The position numbers were made by a program, and so were the translations under genes. Shown piece after piece: positions 6,413 to 13,878 of a stretch of DNA of 17,347 nucleotides (its first letter is position 1; each line of letters starts with the position of its first letter). The notes beneath the pieces are model-generated. The model had not been told where the DNA came from and ran no database searches. It saw only the letters and a list, made by a program, of their open reading frames with translations. Location of the stretch: the NCBI GenBank assembly GCA_028717165.1, contig JAQUOK010000013.1, positions 1 to 17,347 of the forward strand, read 5' to 3'. Origin of the DNA: Victivallaceae bacterium (GTDB lineage: Bacteria > Verrucomicrobiota > Lentisphaeria > Victivallales > Victivallaceae).

Positions 6413-7105
6413 TCAGAAGTTTATGAGCAGGGTTATCGGCAGAAAACCGTTGGGATTGTAATTTATAACTCCGATCTGGAAACATGAACTTTTCCCCTTG
6501 TCTTTCTGGAATTTCCCGGTCTGGAATTGATCGAACATTTTATCCGGCCGGTCGGAAATATTTACGATACCTATCTGGAGACCGTCGAAAAGCGTAGTGG
6601 AGACATTGGTTATCCCCAACTGGAAACCGGAGAAAACGGCATCGGCGCAGTTCGCCCATCCCCATTGCATTCCGACTGATTCGGCGGTTTTTGTCTTGAC
6701 TTCATTTTCCTCGCTGTCGGAACCGGCGTGGTTATATATGCCGATCTGCATGCCGTTCATTTCCACACCCGCTTCATTGAAAAGCCCGATGGTCAGTCCG
6801 TTCATGATCCCGGTCGCCGTATTCGACCAGGCAAACTGCAGCCCGTTGGCGTCAACCGATTTGCAGACCAGTCCGGTGTCGAGACCGTTTACCGATTTGT
6901 TGCAGGTATAGATGACGGAAAGTCTGAAACAGGTGATGTCGGTATTTTCATCAAAGATTTGGACCGGATTATAAAAACCGAGTTCAATCCAGGCGCTTTT
7001 CGGCGCCTTGTCGTCATCATCGTCCGCGTCTTCGGCGGCCTGGCAGAAGCTGAGGCCCATTAAAACCGCGAATAAAAAAACGATAAACTTTTTATTAATG
7101 AACAT
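6413..7105 (-). CDS. Exported GLQIG-type repeat protein (LA_2272-like family), function unknown
   Basis: A 230-residue protein. The start at 7105 is chosen because AAGGAG (minus strand, 7119-7114) lies eight bases upstream and the N-terminus MFINKKFIVFLFAVLMGLSF is a classic signal peptide ending near QAAED. An acidic run (DADDDDD) follows. The body is built of degenerate repeats of the form G-(L/M/F)-Q-(I/L)-G-(I/L)-x-N: NGLTIGLFNEAG, NGMQIGIYNHAG, SGFQLGITNVS, DGLQIGIVNISD and CFQIGVINYNPNGFLP, plus two divergent NGLQFAWSN/GMQWGWAN copies. The C-terminus ends in INF. This pattern resembles the LA_2272-type surface repeat family, which I recall from Leptospira, Fibrobacter and Bacteroidetes; cell-surface or outer-membrane location is inferred. 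The stop codon is 10 bases from the stop of the convergent gene, with no terminator hairpin between them. Confidence 0.7.
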   Translation of the reverse strand: MFINKKFIVFLFAVLMGLSFCQAAEDADDDDDKAPKSAWIELGFYNPVQIFDENTDITCFRLSVIYTCNKSVNGLDTGLVCKSVDANGLQFAWSNTATGIMNGLTIGLFNEAGVEMNGMQIGIYNHAGSDSEENEVKTKTAESVGMQWGWANCADAVFSGFQLGITNVSTTLFDGLQIGIVNISDRPDKMFDQFQTGKFQKDKGKSSCFQIGVINYNPNGFLPITLLINF

Positions 7106-7166
7106 CCGGAAATCTCCTTCTAATTTGGAATTTACTGCTATAAGAACGTATCTTACGAATTTTAAA

Positions 7167-7195
7167 AAAATACTTGCCGGTAATGAAAAAATCAA
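7167..7195 (-). promoter_or_regulatory. Candidate promoter for the GLQIG-repeat protein gene
   Basis: On the minus strand, TTGATT (7195-7190), a 17-base spacer and TATTTT (7172-7167) predict a start near 7160 and a leader of about 55 bases. The region is very AT-rich, so chance matches are likely. Confidence 0.3.
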
Positions 7196-7288
7196 GTCAG
7201 GACTGCAAACATGATAACAGTAAATCACCAATTACCTGTCGGCTTGCGTTACCCGGCAAAGCGCCTGAAAAATTCATTACTAAGATTG

Positions 7289-7316
7289 TTGAAAAACAAT
7301 TATAAGCGTTTATATT
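7289..7316 (+). promoter_or_regulatory. Candidate promoter for tpiA
   Basis: TTGAAA (7289-7294), a 16-base spacer and TATATT (7311-7316) predict a start near 7323. The Shine-Dalgarno AAGGA (7350-7354) lies eight bases before the ATG at 7363. Confidence 0.4.
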
Positions 7317-7362
7317 AAGAACTCAAAAATTAATCACTGAAAAAAAATAAAGGAATTTACTC

Positions 7363-8121
7363 ATGGTCAGAAAAATAATTATTGCCGGTAACTGGAAAAT
7401 GAATAAAACCATGGCGGAAGCCAAAGCGCTCGTGAAAGAACTGAAAGGACTAGTTGCGGACGTCAAGGCTGTTGAAATAGTCGTATGTCCGCCGTTTACT
7501 GCTTTAAACGCCGTTGTCGAAGCTGCTGCCGGATCGAACATTAAAGTCGGAGCCCAGAACGTGCACTGGGCGGGATCAGGCGCTTTTACCGGAGAAATTT
7601 CCGCGGCCATGCTTAAAGAAGCAGGCGTGGAATATGTGATCATCGGTCACAGCGAACGCCGCCAGTATTTCGGCGAGACGGACGCTACTGTCAACCAGCG
7701 CCTCAAAGCTGCTCTGGCGGCCGGTTTGAAGCCGATCGTCTGTATTGGTGAAACGCTTGAAGAACGTGAACAGGGCATGACGGAAAAAGTGCTCCTTACG
7801 CAACTTGAAGGCGGTTTGGCCGGTTTAAGTTCCGATCAGGTGGCCGGGGTGGTTATCGCTTATGAGCCGGTATGGGCTATCGGTACCGGTAAAACCGCCA
7901 CTCCGGAAATGGCGGAGGAAACCCATCGTTATATCCGCTGTACTCTCAAGAGTCTGTTTGATGAAGTTGCGGAAGATGTCGTTATTCAATACGGCGGCAG
8001 CATGAAAGCTGCTAACTCAGGTCAGTTGGTCGCCCAGAAGAATATTGACGGCGGCCTTATCGGCGGAGCTTCTCTGGAAGCGGAATCCTTTGCCGCACTG
8101 ATTAAAAATGCGGTCGCCTAG
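7363..8121 (+). CDS. tpiA: Triosephosphate isomerase
   Basis: Interconverts dihydroxyacetone phosphate and glyceraldehyde 3-phosphate in glycolysis and gluconeogenesis, in the cytoplasm. At 252 residues it is full length. The catalytic residues are all visible: Lys12 in GNWKMN, His96 in IIGHSERR and the general base Glu168 in AYEPVWAIGTGKTATPE, which also contains the mobile phosphate-gripping loop 6. The C-terminal phosphate-binding YGGSMKAAN and GGLIGGASL loops are present. The start has AAGGA at eight bases' spacing. The next gene, secG, is a frequent tpiA neighbour in bacteria. A 164-base gap containing a hairpin and a candidate promoter separates them, so the two may be only partly co-transcribed. 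Confidence 0.98.
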   Translation: MVRKIIIAGNWKMNKTMAEAKALVKELKGLVADVKAVEIVVCPPFTALNAVVEAAAGSNIKVGAQNVHWAGSGAFTGEISAAMLKEAGVEYVIIGHSERRQYFGETDATVNQRLKAALAAGLKPIVCIGETLEEREQGMTEKVLLTQLEGGLAGLSSDQVAGVVIAYEPVWAIGTGKTATPEMAEETHRYIRCTLKSLFDEVAEDVVIQYGGSMKAANSGQLVAQKNIDGGLIGGASLEAESFAALIKNAVA

Positions 8122-8203
8122 TTCCGGATTTTATGGGAAACGCCTCTGGAAACACGGCGGCAAAATTAAAACAAACGTTAATAAAAATAAAATAAAAATA
8201 ATA

Positions 8204-8229
8204 TCAAACCTTATGATTTTAAGGTTTGA
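8204..8229. promoter_or_regulatory. 10-bp inverted repeat between tpiA and secG, overlapping the candidate secG -35 box
   Basis: TCAAACCTTA (8204-8213), loop TGATTT, then TAAGGTTTGA (8220-8229). The right arm supplies TTGA of the TTGACT -35 hexamer at 8226-8231. No T-tract follows on the + strand (next bases CTTCTG), so it is a poor Rho-independent terminator for tpiA. It could be an operator for secG and the genes behind it, or part of a Rho-dependent end for tpiA. Confidence 0.4.
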
Positions 8230-8253
8230 CTTCTGATAAGATACTGCTATTGT
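8226..8253 (+). promoter_or_regulatory. Candidate promoter for secG and the downstream secretion/pilus genes
   Basis: TTGACT (8226-8231), a 16-base spacer and TATTGT (8248-8253) predict a start near 8260. The -35 is near consensus and the -10 is weaker. It sits in the gap after tpiA, before a run of genes on the same strand with gaps of at most 49 bases. Confidence 0.4.
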
Positions 8254-8285
8254 GTCTTGTTAAAAATAAATAAGGATGGAATGTA

Positions 8286-8687
8286 ATGGGTGTTGTTACC
8301 GTTGTTCTATATACGTTAGTAATAATAGTCGCCTTGCTGCTTATCGGGCTGGTTCTCATACAGCAGTCGAAAGGAGGCGGTTTCGGCGGTTCTTTCGGCG
8401 GGGTGGGGGAGTCTGTCTTCGGTGCCCATGCCGGAAGCCATCTTACGAAATTAACCGTAATTTTAACTACGAGTTTTTTTATTTTGACCTTATTGCTGGC
8501 GGTTATTGTGAGTCATCGCAGCCGGAGCCGCAGCGTGGCCGAAATTGATGCGGATTCAGCCGGGAAACTGAAAAAAACGGTGGTTGAGAAAAAAGCTGCT
8601 CAGGCCGCTGTAAAGGTTGGCGCCGGTAAAAACCTGAAAAATGCGGATAAGACGGTAAAAACGAAAACCGCAGTTGATAAGAAATAG
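8286..8687 (+). CDS. secG: Preprotein translocase subunit SecG with an extended basic C-terminal tail
   Basis: Small inner-membrane subunit of the SecYEG channel that assists SecA-driven export. At 133 residues it has the two family transmembrane helices (about 3-25 and 54-75) joined by the conserved loop QQSKGGGFGGSFGGVGESVF and then the HLTKLTVIL region. The last ~58 residues form a soluble Lys/Ala-rich tail (KKTVVEKKAAQAAVKVG and similar), longer than in E. coli SecG (110 residues in total). AAGGA (8272-8276) is the likely ribosome binding site. A minimal ATG-TAA (8281-8286) overlaps the start codon as TAATG. secG follows tpiA, as in many bacteria. The operon behind it encodes exported proteins. 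Confidence 0.93.
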   Translation: MGVVTVVLYTLVIIVALLLIGLVLIQQSKGGGFGGSFGGVGESVFGAHAGSHLTKLTVILTTSFFILTLLLAVIVSHRSRSRSVAEIDADSAGKLKKTVVEKKAAQAAVKVGAGKNLKNADKTVKTKTAVDKK

Positions 8688-8736
8688 TTCAGTTCAACCG
8701 GTGGAACAGATATTTTTAATGTTAAAAGGGGGCAGT

Positions 8737-9381
8737 ATGAAAGCCGTTTTTTTAGTATTATTATCTATTACTGCTTTTGTGAGCTTCGGACAATCGGACG
8801 CGTTGTTTAAAAATGGTTCCATTAAGCTGGAATACAGTCCGACTCCCCAATTCTACCTTTTCAATAAAAGCGCGGTAAACAAGACCGGTTCCCCCGGCTG
8901 GCTGCTGGTCACAGTAACCTACACTACCGCGGGCAATAAGAATAACGGCAAAACCCTTTGGCTTGACGACATTACCATGGAAACGGAACTGGTTATTCCC
9001 GCCTCATACCAGTCGCGAAATGTGGTTGCGCTGCTGAAAGGAAAAACTATTTTCTGGTCGATTCCGCTGGATGGCAAAAAACATCAGGCCATGGGCTGCG
9101 TACCGCCGCAGGTTATTGCCCGTTTCGCGCGTAAAGGGAATAAAATAGAAACTTCCAAAATGATGGCCAGGGTAACTTTTTATACCTCCAGCCGTAAGAT
9201 CCTTGCGCGCATCCATAGTTCATCCGGCAACCGTGTCAGAGATTATTTCGCTAAAATCGGCGGAGCCGTATCTTCCGGGGTTTTAACGGTTGAGGATATT
9301 GTCATGCCGAGGACCAAGACCCCCTGGGGAGTTATTAACTATGAACTTTTTGATCTGATAAAACCCGATCCGCAGAAGTAA
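8737..9381 (+). CDS. Small exported protein in the Amuc_1102-like position of the pilus-like locus
   Basis: A 214-residue protein. The start at 8737 is preferred because AGGGGG (8727-8732) lies four bases upstream and the N-terminus MKAVFLVLLSITAFVSFG is a clean signal peptide, with cleavage probably near G18-Q19-S20. An in-frame ATG at 8719 would add six residues before the signal. The mature part is rich in beta-type alternation (WLLVTVTYTTAG, ETELVIPAS, KTIFWSIPL, ARVTFYTSS) and has a single cysteine. I recognise no catalytic motif. Akkermansia Amuc_1102, next to its PilM-like gene, is reported to have an immunoglobulin-like fold related to type IV pilus proteins. The matching position, size and export signal suggest this is its counterpart. 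Sequence homology was not tested, so the link rests on context. The gap to the next gene is 20 bases. Confidence 0.65.
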   Translation: MKAVFLVLLSITAFVSFGQSDALFKNGSIKLEYSPTPQFYLFNKSAVNKTGSPGWLLVTVTYTTAGNKNNGKTLWLDDITMETELVIPASYQSRNVVALLKGKTIFWSIPLDGKKHQAMGCVPPQVIARFARKGNKIETSKMMARVTFYTSSRKILARIHSSSGNRVRDYFAKIGGAVSSGVLTVEDIVMPRTKTPWGVINYELFDLIKPDPQK

Positions 9382-9401
9382 AAATTTGAGAATTATCATT
9401 T

Positions 9402-11192
9402 ATGGCAAAAGAGAATAGAGTTTTAACGATTGACATCGGCAGTGACTGCCTGAAAATGGCTGAATTCGTGTATCCGCCTGAAGGCGGGATAAAACTTGAA
9501 AAATTTGCCTTTCTTGAATATGATGAAGAATATAAAGACCGGGAACTTGCCGAACAATTTACGCATGCCTACCGCAAACTCCTCGATGGAAATGAATTTC
9601 TGGCCAGAAAAGTCAGGGTGGCCATTTCCGGACAGTCCGCATTTTCCCGCTTGAGCAAGCTGCCCCCTCTGGGCGGTGACGTTCAGCATATTGAGCAGAT
9701 CATCGAATATGAAGCCAAACAGACCGTTCCTTATGCGATGGAGGAGGTGGTCTGGGATTATCAGTTGATTATCCATAAGGATGAAGCGGAAAAAGCTGAC
9801 GGCGAAACCGTGGAGACGGCGTCGCCGACTGAAGAAATGGAAGCTCTTTTTGTCGCGGTTAAAGATGACTTCGTTACGGAACTTTCGGAAATCATACAGG
9901 ACTCCGACAAGGAAATCGTTTCGATAGAGACCGCGCCTATCGCTTTCTTCAATGCGGCGAAGGCGAATTTGCCGGATGACGGGCATTGCGATCTCTTATT
10001 GAATATCGGCGGCCGCTGTTCAAGCTTGCTTTTTTCCGACAAAGGACGGATTTTTACCCGTACTATTCCAATCGCCGGAGCATCTATAACTCAGCAGATC
10101 AGCAAGGAATTCGATATATCTCTGGCTGACGCGGAAGAGTTGAAATGCCGTCACGGTTTTGTCGCTCTCGGCGGCGCTTATGAAGAACCTGAATCTGAAG
10201 TGGCCGCGGTTATCTCGAAAATCGCCCGTAATGTCATGACCCGGCTGCACGGTGAAATAAACCGTTCCATAAATGTCTGGCGTTCTCAATACAAAGGCAA
10301 CCGTCCCACCCGTTTGTTTCTCGGCGGCGGCAGTTCCCTGATGGCGTATACGCCCCGTTTCTTTAATGAAAAATTGAGGATTCCGGTTGAATATCTTAAT
10401 TCCTTTCAGATAGTTACGCTTGGTGAGAATATCAACCGGGAGGAACTTCTCGACGTCGCGCCGATGTTTTCGGAACTTACCGGTATGGCGTTGCGCGAAA
10501 TCAGCGCTGTGCCTGTTGAAATATCTCTCATGCCTGATGTTATTAAAAAACATAAAGCTCTGCAGAAAAAGAAACCTTATTTTTACGCCAGTGCGGTTTC
10601 CATTATCTTGTGCCTGCTGGTCTTCTACTGGGTGGTTTCCACAAAACGCGATTATGACAAAGGCTGTGTTGAAAAAGTGCTTGCCGAGGTTGAAAAAACA
10701 GAAAAAATAAGTGCCGAGGTGCGTTCCGTAGCCGCAAAACTTGCCGGTTCTCAGGGCAGATATAATAAGGCTATTGAAATGGCGGATAAAAGGTCTCAGT
10801 GGGTTACCGTACTTACTGAGCTTCAAAATATCCTTCCCGATAAATGGTGGCTGACTTCTTTAACCGCATCTTCGGAAAAACAGGAAAAGGCCCAGCCGGT
10901 AAAGCGTAGAACAGAGGATCTTGCCAGCGCCAGCATGTTTGACGCCGGCCCCGCGCGCGGCAGAAGCGCCGGCCCGGTTAAAAATGTCGAATTGCGATGG
11001 CTGAAATTAACCGGTCACTCAGTGGTTCTGGGAAGTGATTTGTTGTTGGATGAAGTTTTTAAGAAAAGGATTGAAGCGTCCAAATATTTTGACAGCAACA
11101 TTGTTTTTGACAGTTATGAAATTATTAAAGGTGAGAACAATTTTATAACTTTTGAAATACAGATAAAGTTGAAGACGCCGATAAAGAAGTAA
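9402..11192 (+). CDS. pilM: PilM-PilN fusion: actin-like ATPase plus membrane-anchored PilN domain
   Basis: A 596-residue protein. Residues 1-365 match the PilM/FtsA-type actin-like fold: phosphate-1 motif LTIDIGSDCLKM (8-19), phosphate-2 LLLNIGGRCSSLLF (198-211) and adenosine motif RLFLGGGSSLM (304-314). Canonical PilM is about 350 residues and cytoplasmic. Here the chain continues with VEISLMPDV (372-380), which resembles the INLLP peptide PilN uses to dock on PilM. A basic stretch (KKHKALQKKK), a transmembrane helix (about 394-413), a coiled-coil-like segment (418-465) and WVTVLTELQNILPDKWWLTS (467-486) follow; the last is typical of the periplasmic PilN domain. Residues 490-527 are a linker, then a final alpha/beta piece. 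It would couple the cytoplasmic ring to the periplasmic PilO-like protein encoded next. The Shine-Dalgarno is weak (GAG at 9388-9390). Akkermansia Amuc_1101 occupies the same position. Confidence 0.8.
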   Translation: MAKENRVLTIDIGSDCLKMAEFVYPPEGGIKLEKFAFLEYDEEYKDRELAEQFTHAYRKLLDGNEFLARKVRVAISGQSAFSRLSKLPPLGGDVQHIEQIIEYEAKQTVPYAMEEVVWDYQLIIHKDEAEKADGETVETASPTEEMEALFVAVKDDFVTELSEIIQDSDKEIVSIETAPIAFFNAAKANLPDDGHCDLLLNIGGRCSSLLFSDKGRIFTRTIPIAGASITQQISKEFDISLADAEELKCRHGFVALGGAYEEPESEVAAVISKIARNVMTRLHGEINRSINVWRSQYKGNRPTRLFLGGGSSLMAYTPRFFNEKLRIPVEYLNSFQIVTLGENINREELLDVAPMFSELTGMALREISAVPVEISLMPDVIKKHKALQKKKPYFYASAVSIILCLLVFYWVVSTKRDYDKGCVEKVLAEVEKTEKISAEVRSVAAKLAGSQGRYNKAIEMADKRSQWVTVLTELQNILPDKWWLTSLTASSEKQEKAQPVKRRTEDLASASMFDAGPARGRSAGPVKNVELRWLKLTGHSVVLGSDLLLDEVFKKRIEASKYFDSNIVFDSYEIIKGENNFITFEIQIKLKTPIKK

Positions 11193-11231
11193 ATATTCTT
11201 TGCAGCCAAAGAGGGAACTGTAATATTTATT

Positions 11232-12524
11232 ATGAGTAAAAAGTTTATAAAAAAGAATATTTTCATGATTGTTTTCATGAGCATCGCTTTTATTGCGGTT
11301 ATCGCTCTCCTGGTTATGGTATTTTTTGAGCATAAATCGATGCGGGAATATGACGCTAAAAAAGTTGAACTCCTGAAGAAAATCAATAAAATCTTTAAAC
11401 AGCAGTATACGCCGGTTAAGGTTAATGTCCTCCGCATAGAAGGCGACGCCAAGGAATTTGATCTGGAAAGCAAGAAAGTTGAACAAAAGTTCGGTCATCC
11501 TTATGAGTTTGCCCTCAGGAGGTTTGCGGAAGTTGTAGCCATACCGCTTAATGACTTCAGGGCAAAGTTCGGGGAATTCTGGGATTCACAGAAAGGAAAG
11601 ACGACCAGGGACTTAATATTCCGGCGCTATAAGGTCAGGCAATTCGGCGAGGATTTTCCCAATCACAGATCGACCTGGAACGAGGCGATGAATGCGTTCA
11701 TGCAGGAAGCGCAGAAAGCGACTTTGGAAGAGATTGACGCCACTAATGTCGACGGAATTTTCCTGGCGGCAATGGGCAAGGGGCGCCAGTTTTCTGATTC
11801 TCCTCAGCGCTGCCAGACTTTCATGAAGCGAATGCGTTACAATATGATCGAGTATTATGGAAAGAAGAAAGTCGATTGTGCCGACACGAATTTTTCTTTT
11901 GACGACAGCCGGGAACCTGCGGCCGGCGACATTGAAGCGATTGCCAATGCCTGGGAAATAGTGTCTGATCTCGCGAAGCGGGTTGCCGACGCAAAGATTG
12001 ACCCTAAAAAAGATACGCTTCAGCTTGTAGAATTTTCAAAACGCGGACTGACAGGAGAAAAGGACGGGGATTATACCTTTTACCGCTTCAGCTTTACTGT
12101 AAATGCGGATATAGCTACCATCCGCCGTATATTTAAAAAACTCTATGAAGCTTATACTGAAAACCGGGTTTATGCAGTCAGAGATATCAGGATTTACAGA
12201 ATGGTTGATAAAGTAAGTGATATTCTTGCTGAAAGCGAAAGGCTTAAAGATGAAATAGATTACGATACGAAGAAAAGTGATGAAAAAGAGGTAAAACCGC
12301 CTGAAAACGGACGTCCAGATCCGAAAGGCGGTGATTTAAAGCGTTTCGGCGCGCCCCCGGCCAAAACCAGCGCTCCCAAGAAAAGCGTTAAGGAAAAAGA
12401 GCAAAAGAAAATATTAACTCCCAAGAGTCCCGGATATGCCAGAACGATTATCGGCGGCAATAATATTTGCCGGGCTGAGTTTGAGGTAGATTATATTGTC
12501 TGTGAGAATATACCTAATGATTGA
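11232..12524 (+). CDS. Bitopic inner-membrane protein, PilO-like / Amuc_1100-like position
   Basis: A 430-residue protein with a basic N-terminus (MSKKFIKKN), one transmembrane helix at about 9-32, then a helical stretch (EHKSMREYDAKKVELLKKI) leading into a periplasmic domain. The C-terminal half contains alternating strands and helices that could be the ferredoxin-like fold of PilO (for example DTLQLVEFSKRG, DYTFYRFSFTVNADIATIRR, YAVRDIRIYRM). A Lys/Pro-rich low-complexity linker (about 345-398) precedes a short closing strand region. It sits directly after the PilM-PilN fusion, where PilO is expected, and where Akkermansia has Amuc_1100, a single-helix protein of this kind. The sequence is too divergent for me to prove homology by eye. 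GAGGGA (11211-11216) is far from the ATG (15 bases), so translation may depend on coupling. Confidence 0.6.
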   Translation: MSKKFIKKNIFMIVFMSIAFIAVIALLVMVFFEHKSMREYDAKKVELLKKINKIFKQQYTPVKVNVLRIEGDAKEFDLESKKVEQKFGHPYEFALRRFAEVVAIPLNDFRAKFGEFWDSQKGKTTRDLIFRRYKVRQFGEDFPNHRSTWNEAMNAFMQEAQKATLEEIDATNVDGIFLAAMGKGRQFSDSPQRCQTFMKRMRYNMIEYYGKKKVDCADTNFSFDDSREPAAGDIEAIANAWEIVSDLAKRVADAKIDPKKDTLQLVEFSKRGLTGEKDGDYTFYRFSFTVNADIATIRRIFKKLYEAYTENRVYAVRDIRIYRMVDKVSDILAESERLKDEIDYDTKKSDEKEVKPPENGRPDPKGGDLKRFGAPPAKTSAPKKSVKEKEQKKILTPKSPGYARTIIGGNNICRAEFEVDYIVCENIPND

Positions 12525-12528
12525 TATC

Positions 12529-12533
12529 GGAGG
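12529..12533 (+). promoter_or_regulatory. Strong Shine-Dalgarno fixing a TTG start codon
   Basis: GGAGG lies seven bases before TTG at 12541 and four bases after the preceding TGA. No in-frame ATG exists near this site, and the next in-frame ATG (12571) would cut into the basic region and transmembrane helix. The TTG start is therefore well supported. Confidence 0.75.
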
Positions 12534-12540
12534 TTAGAAC

Positions 12541-13848
12541 TTGGATTTTCTGAAGAAACATTATGAAAAGATGATTTTGGCGTTTTTTCTGCTTATCTTT
12601 GTATTCCTGCTTTTTTATCTGATTGATCTGAGTAAATCGACCAATACGATTACTAAAAAAGACTTGCAGATACCTGCTCCGGATCCGAACTACGTAAAAA
12701 ATGATTTTTCTCATAAAAAATATCAGATCAATTATATTTTTAACAAAGACTGTGTCTGGGATAAATCCACAGTACGCAGCGACAAAGACAATATATATTC
12801 AGATTTGCTGATACCATATAAATGCGCCCGTTGTCCATTTTGCGAAAAAGTTATTCCGTGTGATTATTTTTACGGGTCTCTGGATAATCCCCGTCATTGT
12901 CCTTTATGTAACAAACCGTTGCCCAGGCCGTTCAAGGATCCGGATGATACCACCATTATAAAAGATGGCGGCAGTCTTGACCGGGACAATGATGGTATTC
13001 CTAATGTTACTGAAATAAAGCTGGGGCTTGATCCTGATAATCCGGATGATGCTTTATATGATATGGACGGAGACGGTTTTCCGAACGTATTTGAATATAA
13101 AGAGGGAACCAATATTCAAAATGCAAAATCCCATCCGGAAATGTATAAACGCCTGCAGCTGCTTGAATTTCGTGAGACTTTGCTGCCTTACAAACTTAAA
13201 ACAGTGGTTACGAACAATAAGAAAGAGGCCAGAGAATGGGATGTCCAGATAAATGAGCTCCAGGAAGACGGCAAGATAAAAACCAGATTCAAATATCTCG
13301 GCAGCTCCCTGGAGATGGATAAAACCAATTATAAGATCGTAAAAATAGAGCCTGATTATCAGGAAGAAAGACGCGGCGGGACTATTGTCAAGACTGACAG
13401 ATCCAAGATCATGTTCGAATCTTATGACGGTAAATACAAAATTACGATGCAGGTGGATAAGGATGTGTACTCGCCGAAACCCAAAGCCGTTATTGAAGAC
13501 CTGGCGAACGGCAAACAGTATCATGTCGGATCCGGTGACGATATAGTAATGCATGTGAAGTACAAATCAGCCAAGGGACGCGATAAAACCGAAACCGTAA
13601 AATATAATGTAGTCAAGGTTGACAGAAAGGGAAAACAAGTTATTATCGAGTTCAAAGATAAAAAATCCAGAAAAGTTAAACAATATTCTATTACGGCGAA
13701 AGCTCTTATGCCCAGAATAAAACAGAAAGTGGAAGAGCGTCAATTGAATGAAGAGCCGGGCAGAGTTGCTCCCGGTTCACTCGAAGCGCCGCCCGGAGAG
13801 GCGCCGGCTAATATTTCTTCTCGCAAGAAAAAAAGTAGAAAATTTTAA
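12541..13848 (+). CDS. Bitopic membrane protein with a cysteine cluster and two calcium-type loops (Amuc_1099-like position)
   Basis: A 435-residue protein starting at TTG, with strong GGAGG spacing. The basic N-terminus (KKHYEK) and a transmembrane helix at about 11-30 predict N-in, C-out topology. Residues 95-123 hold six cysteines: C95-x2-C98-x2-C101, C107 and C120-x2-C123. Four of these could form a zinc-ribbon-like site. Residues 147-152 (DRDNDG) and 174-179 (DMDGDG) are D-x-D-x-D-G loops 27 residues apart, each followed by PN-(V)-x-E. This is the thrombospondin type-3/EF-hand-like calcium pattern. Beta-rich repeats follow (KYKITMQVDKDVY, GDDIVMHVKYKSAKGR, KYNVVKVDRKGKQVIIEF), then a Pro/Lys-rich tail. 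It lies between the PilO-like gene and the secretin, in the position of Amuc_1099, where canonical systems encode the secretin-linking PilP. A similar connector role is inferred only from position; I see no PilP signature. Confidence 0.65.
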   Translation: MDFLKKHYEKMILAFFLLIFVFLLFYLIDLSKSTNTITKKDLQIPAPDPNYVKNDFSHKKYQINYIFNKDCVWDKSTVRSDKDNIYSDLLIPYKCARCPFCEKVIPCDYFYGSLDNPRHCPLCNKPLPRPFKDPDDTTIIKDGGSLDRDNDGIPNVTEIKLGLDPDNPDDALYDMDGDGFPNVFEYKEGTNIQNAKSHPEMYKRLQLLEFRETLLPYKLKTVVTNNKKEAREWDVQINELQEDGKIKTRFKYLGSSLEMDKTNYKIVKIEPDYQEERRGGTIVKTDRSKIMFESYDGKYKITMQVDKDVYSPKPKAVIEDLANGKQYHVGSGDDIVMHVKYKSAKGRDKTETVKYNVVKVDRKGKQVIIEFKDKKSRKVKQYSITAKALMPRIKQKVEERQLNEEPGRVAPGSLEAPPGEAPANISSRKKKSRKF

Positions 13849-13878
13849 TCTGAAACCATATGGGTAACGGGTAGGAAC

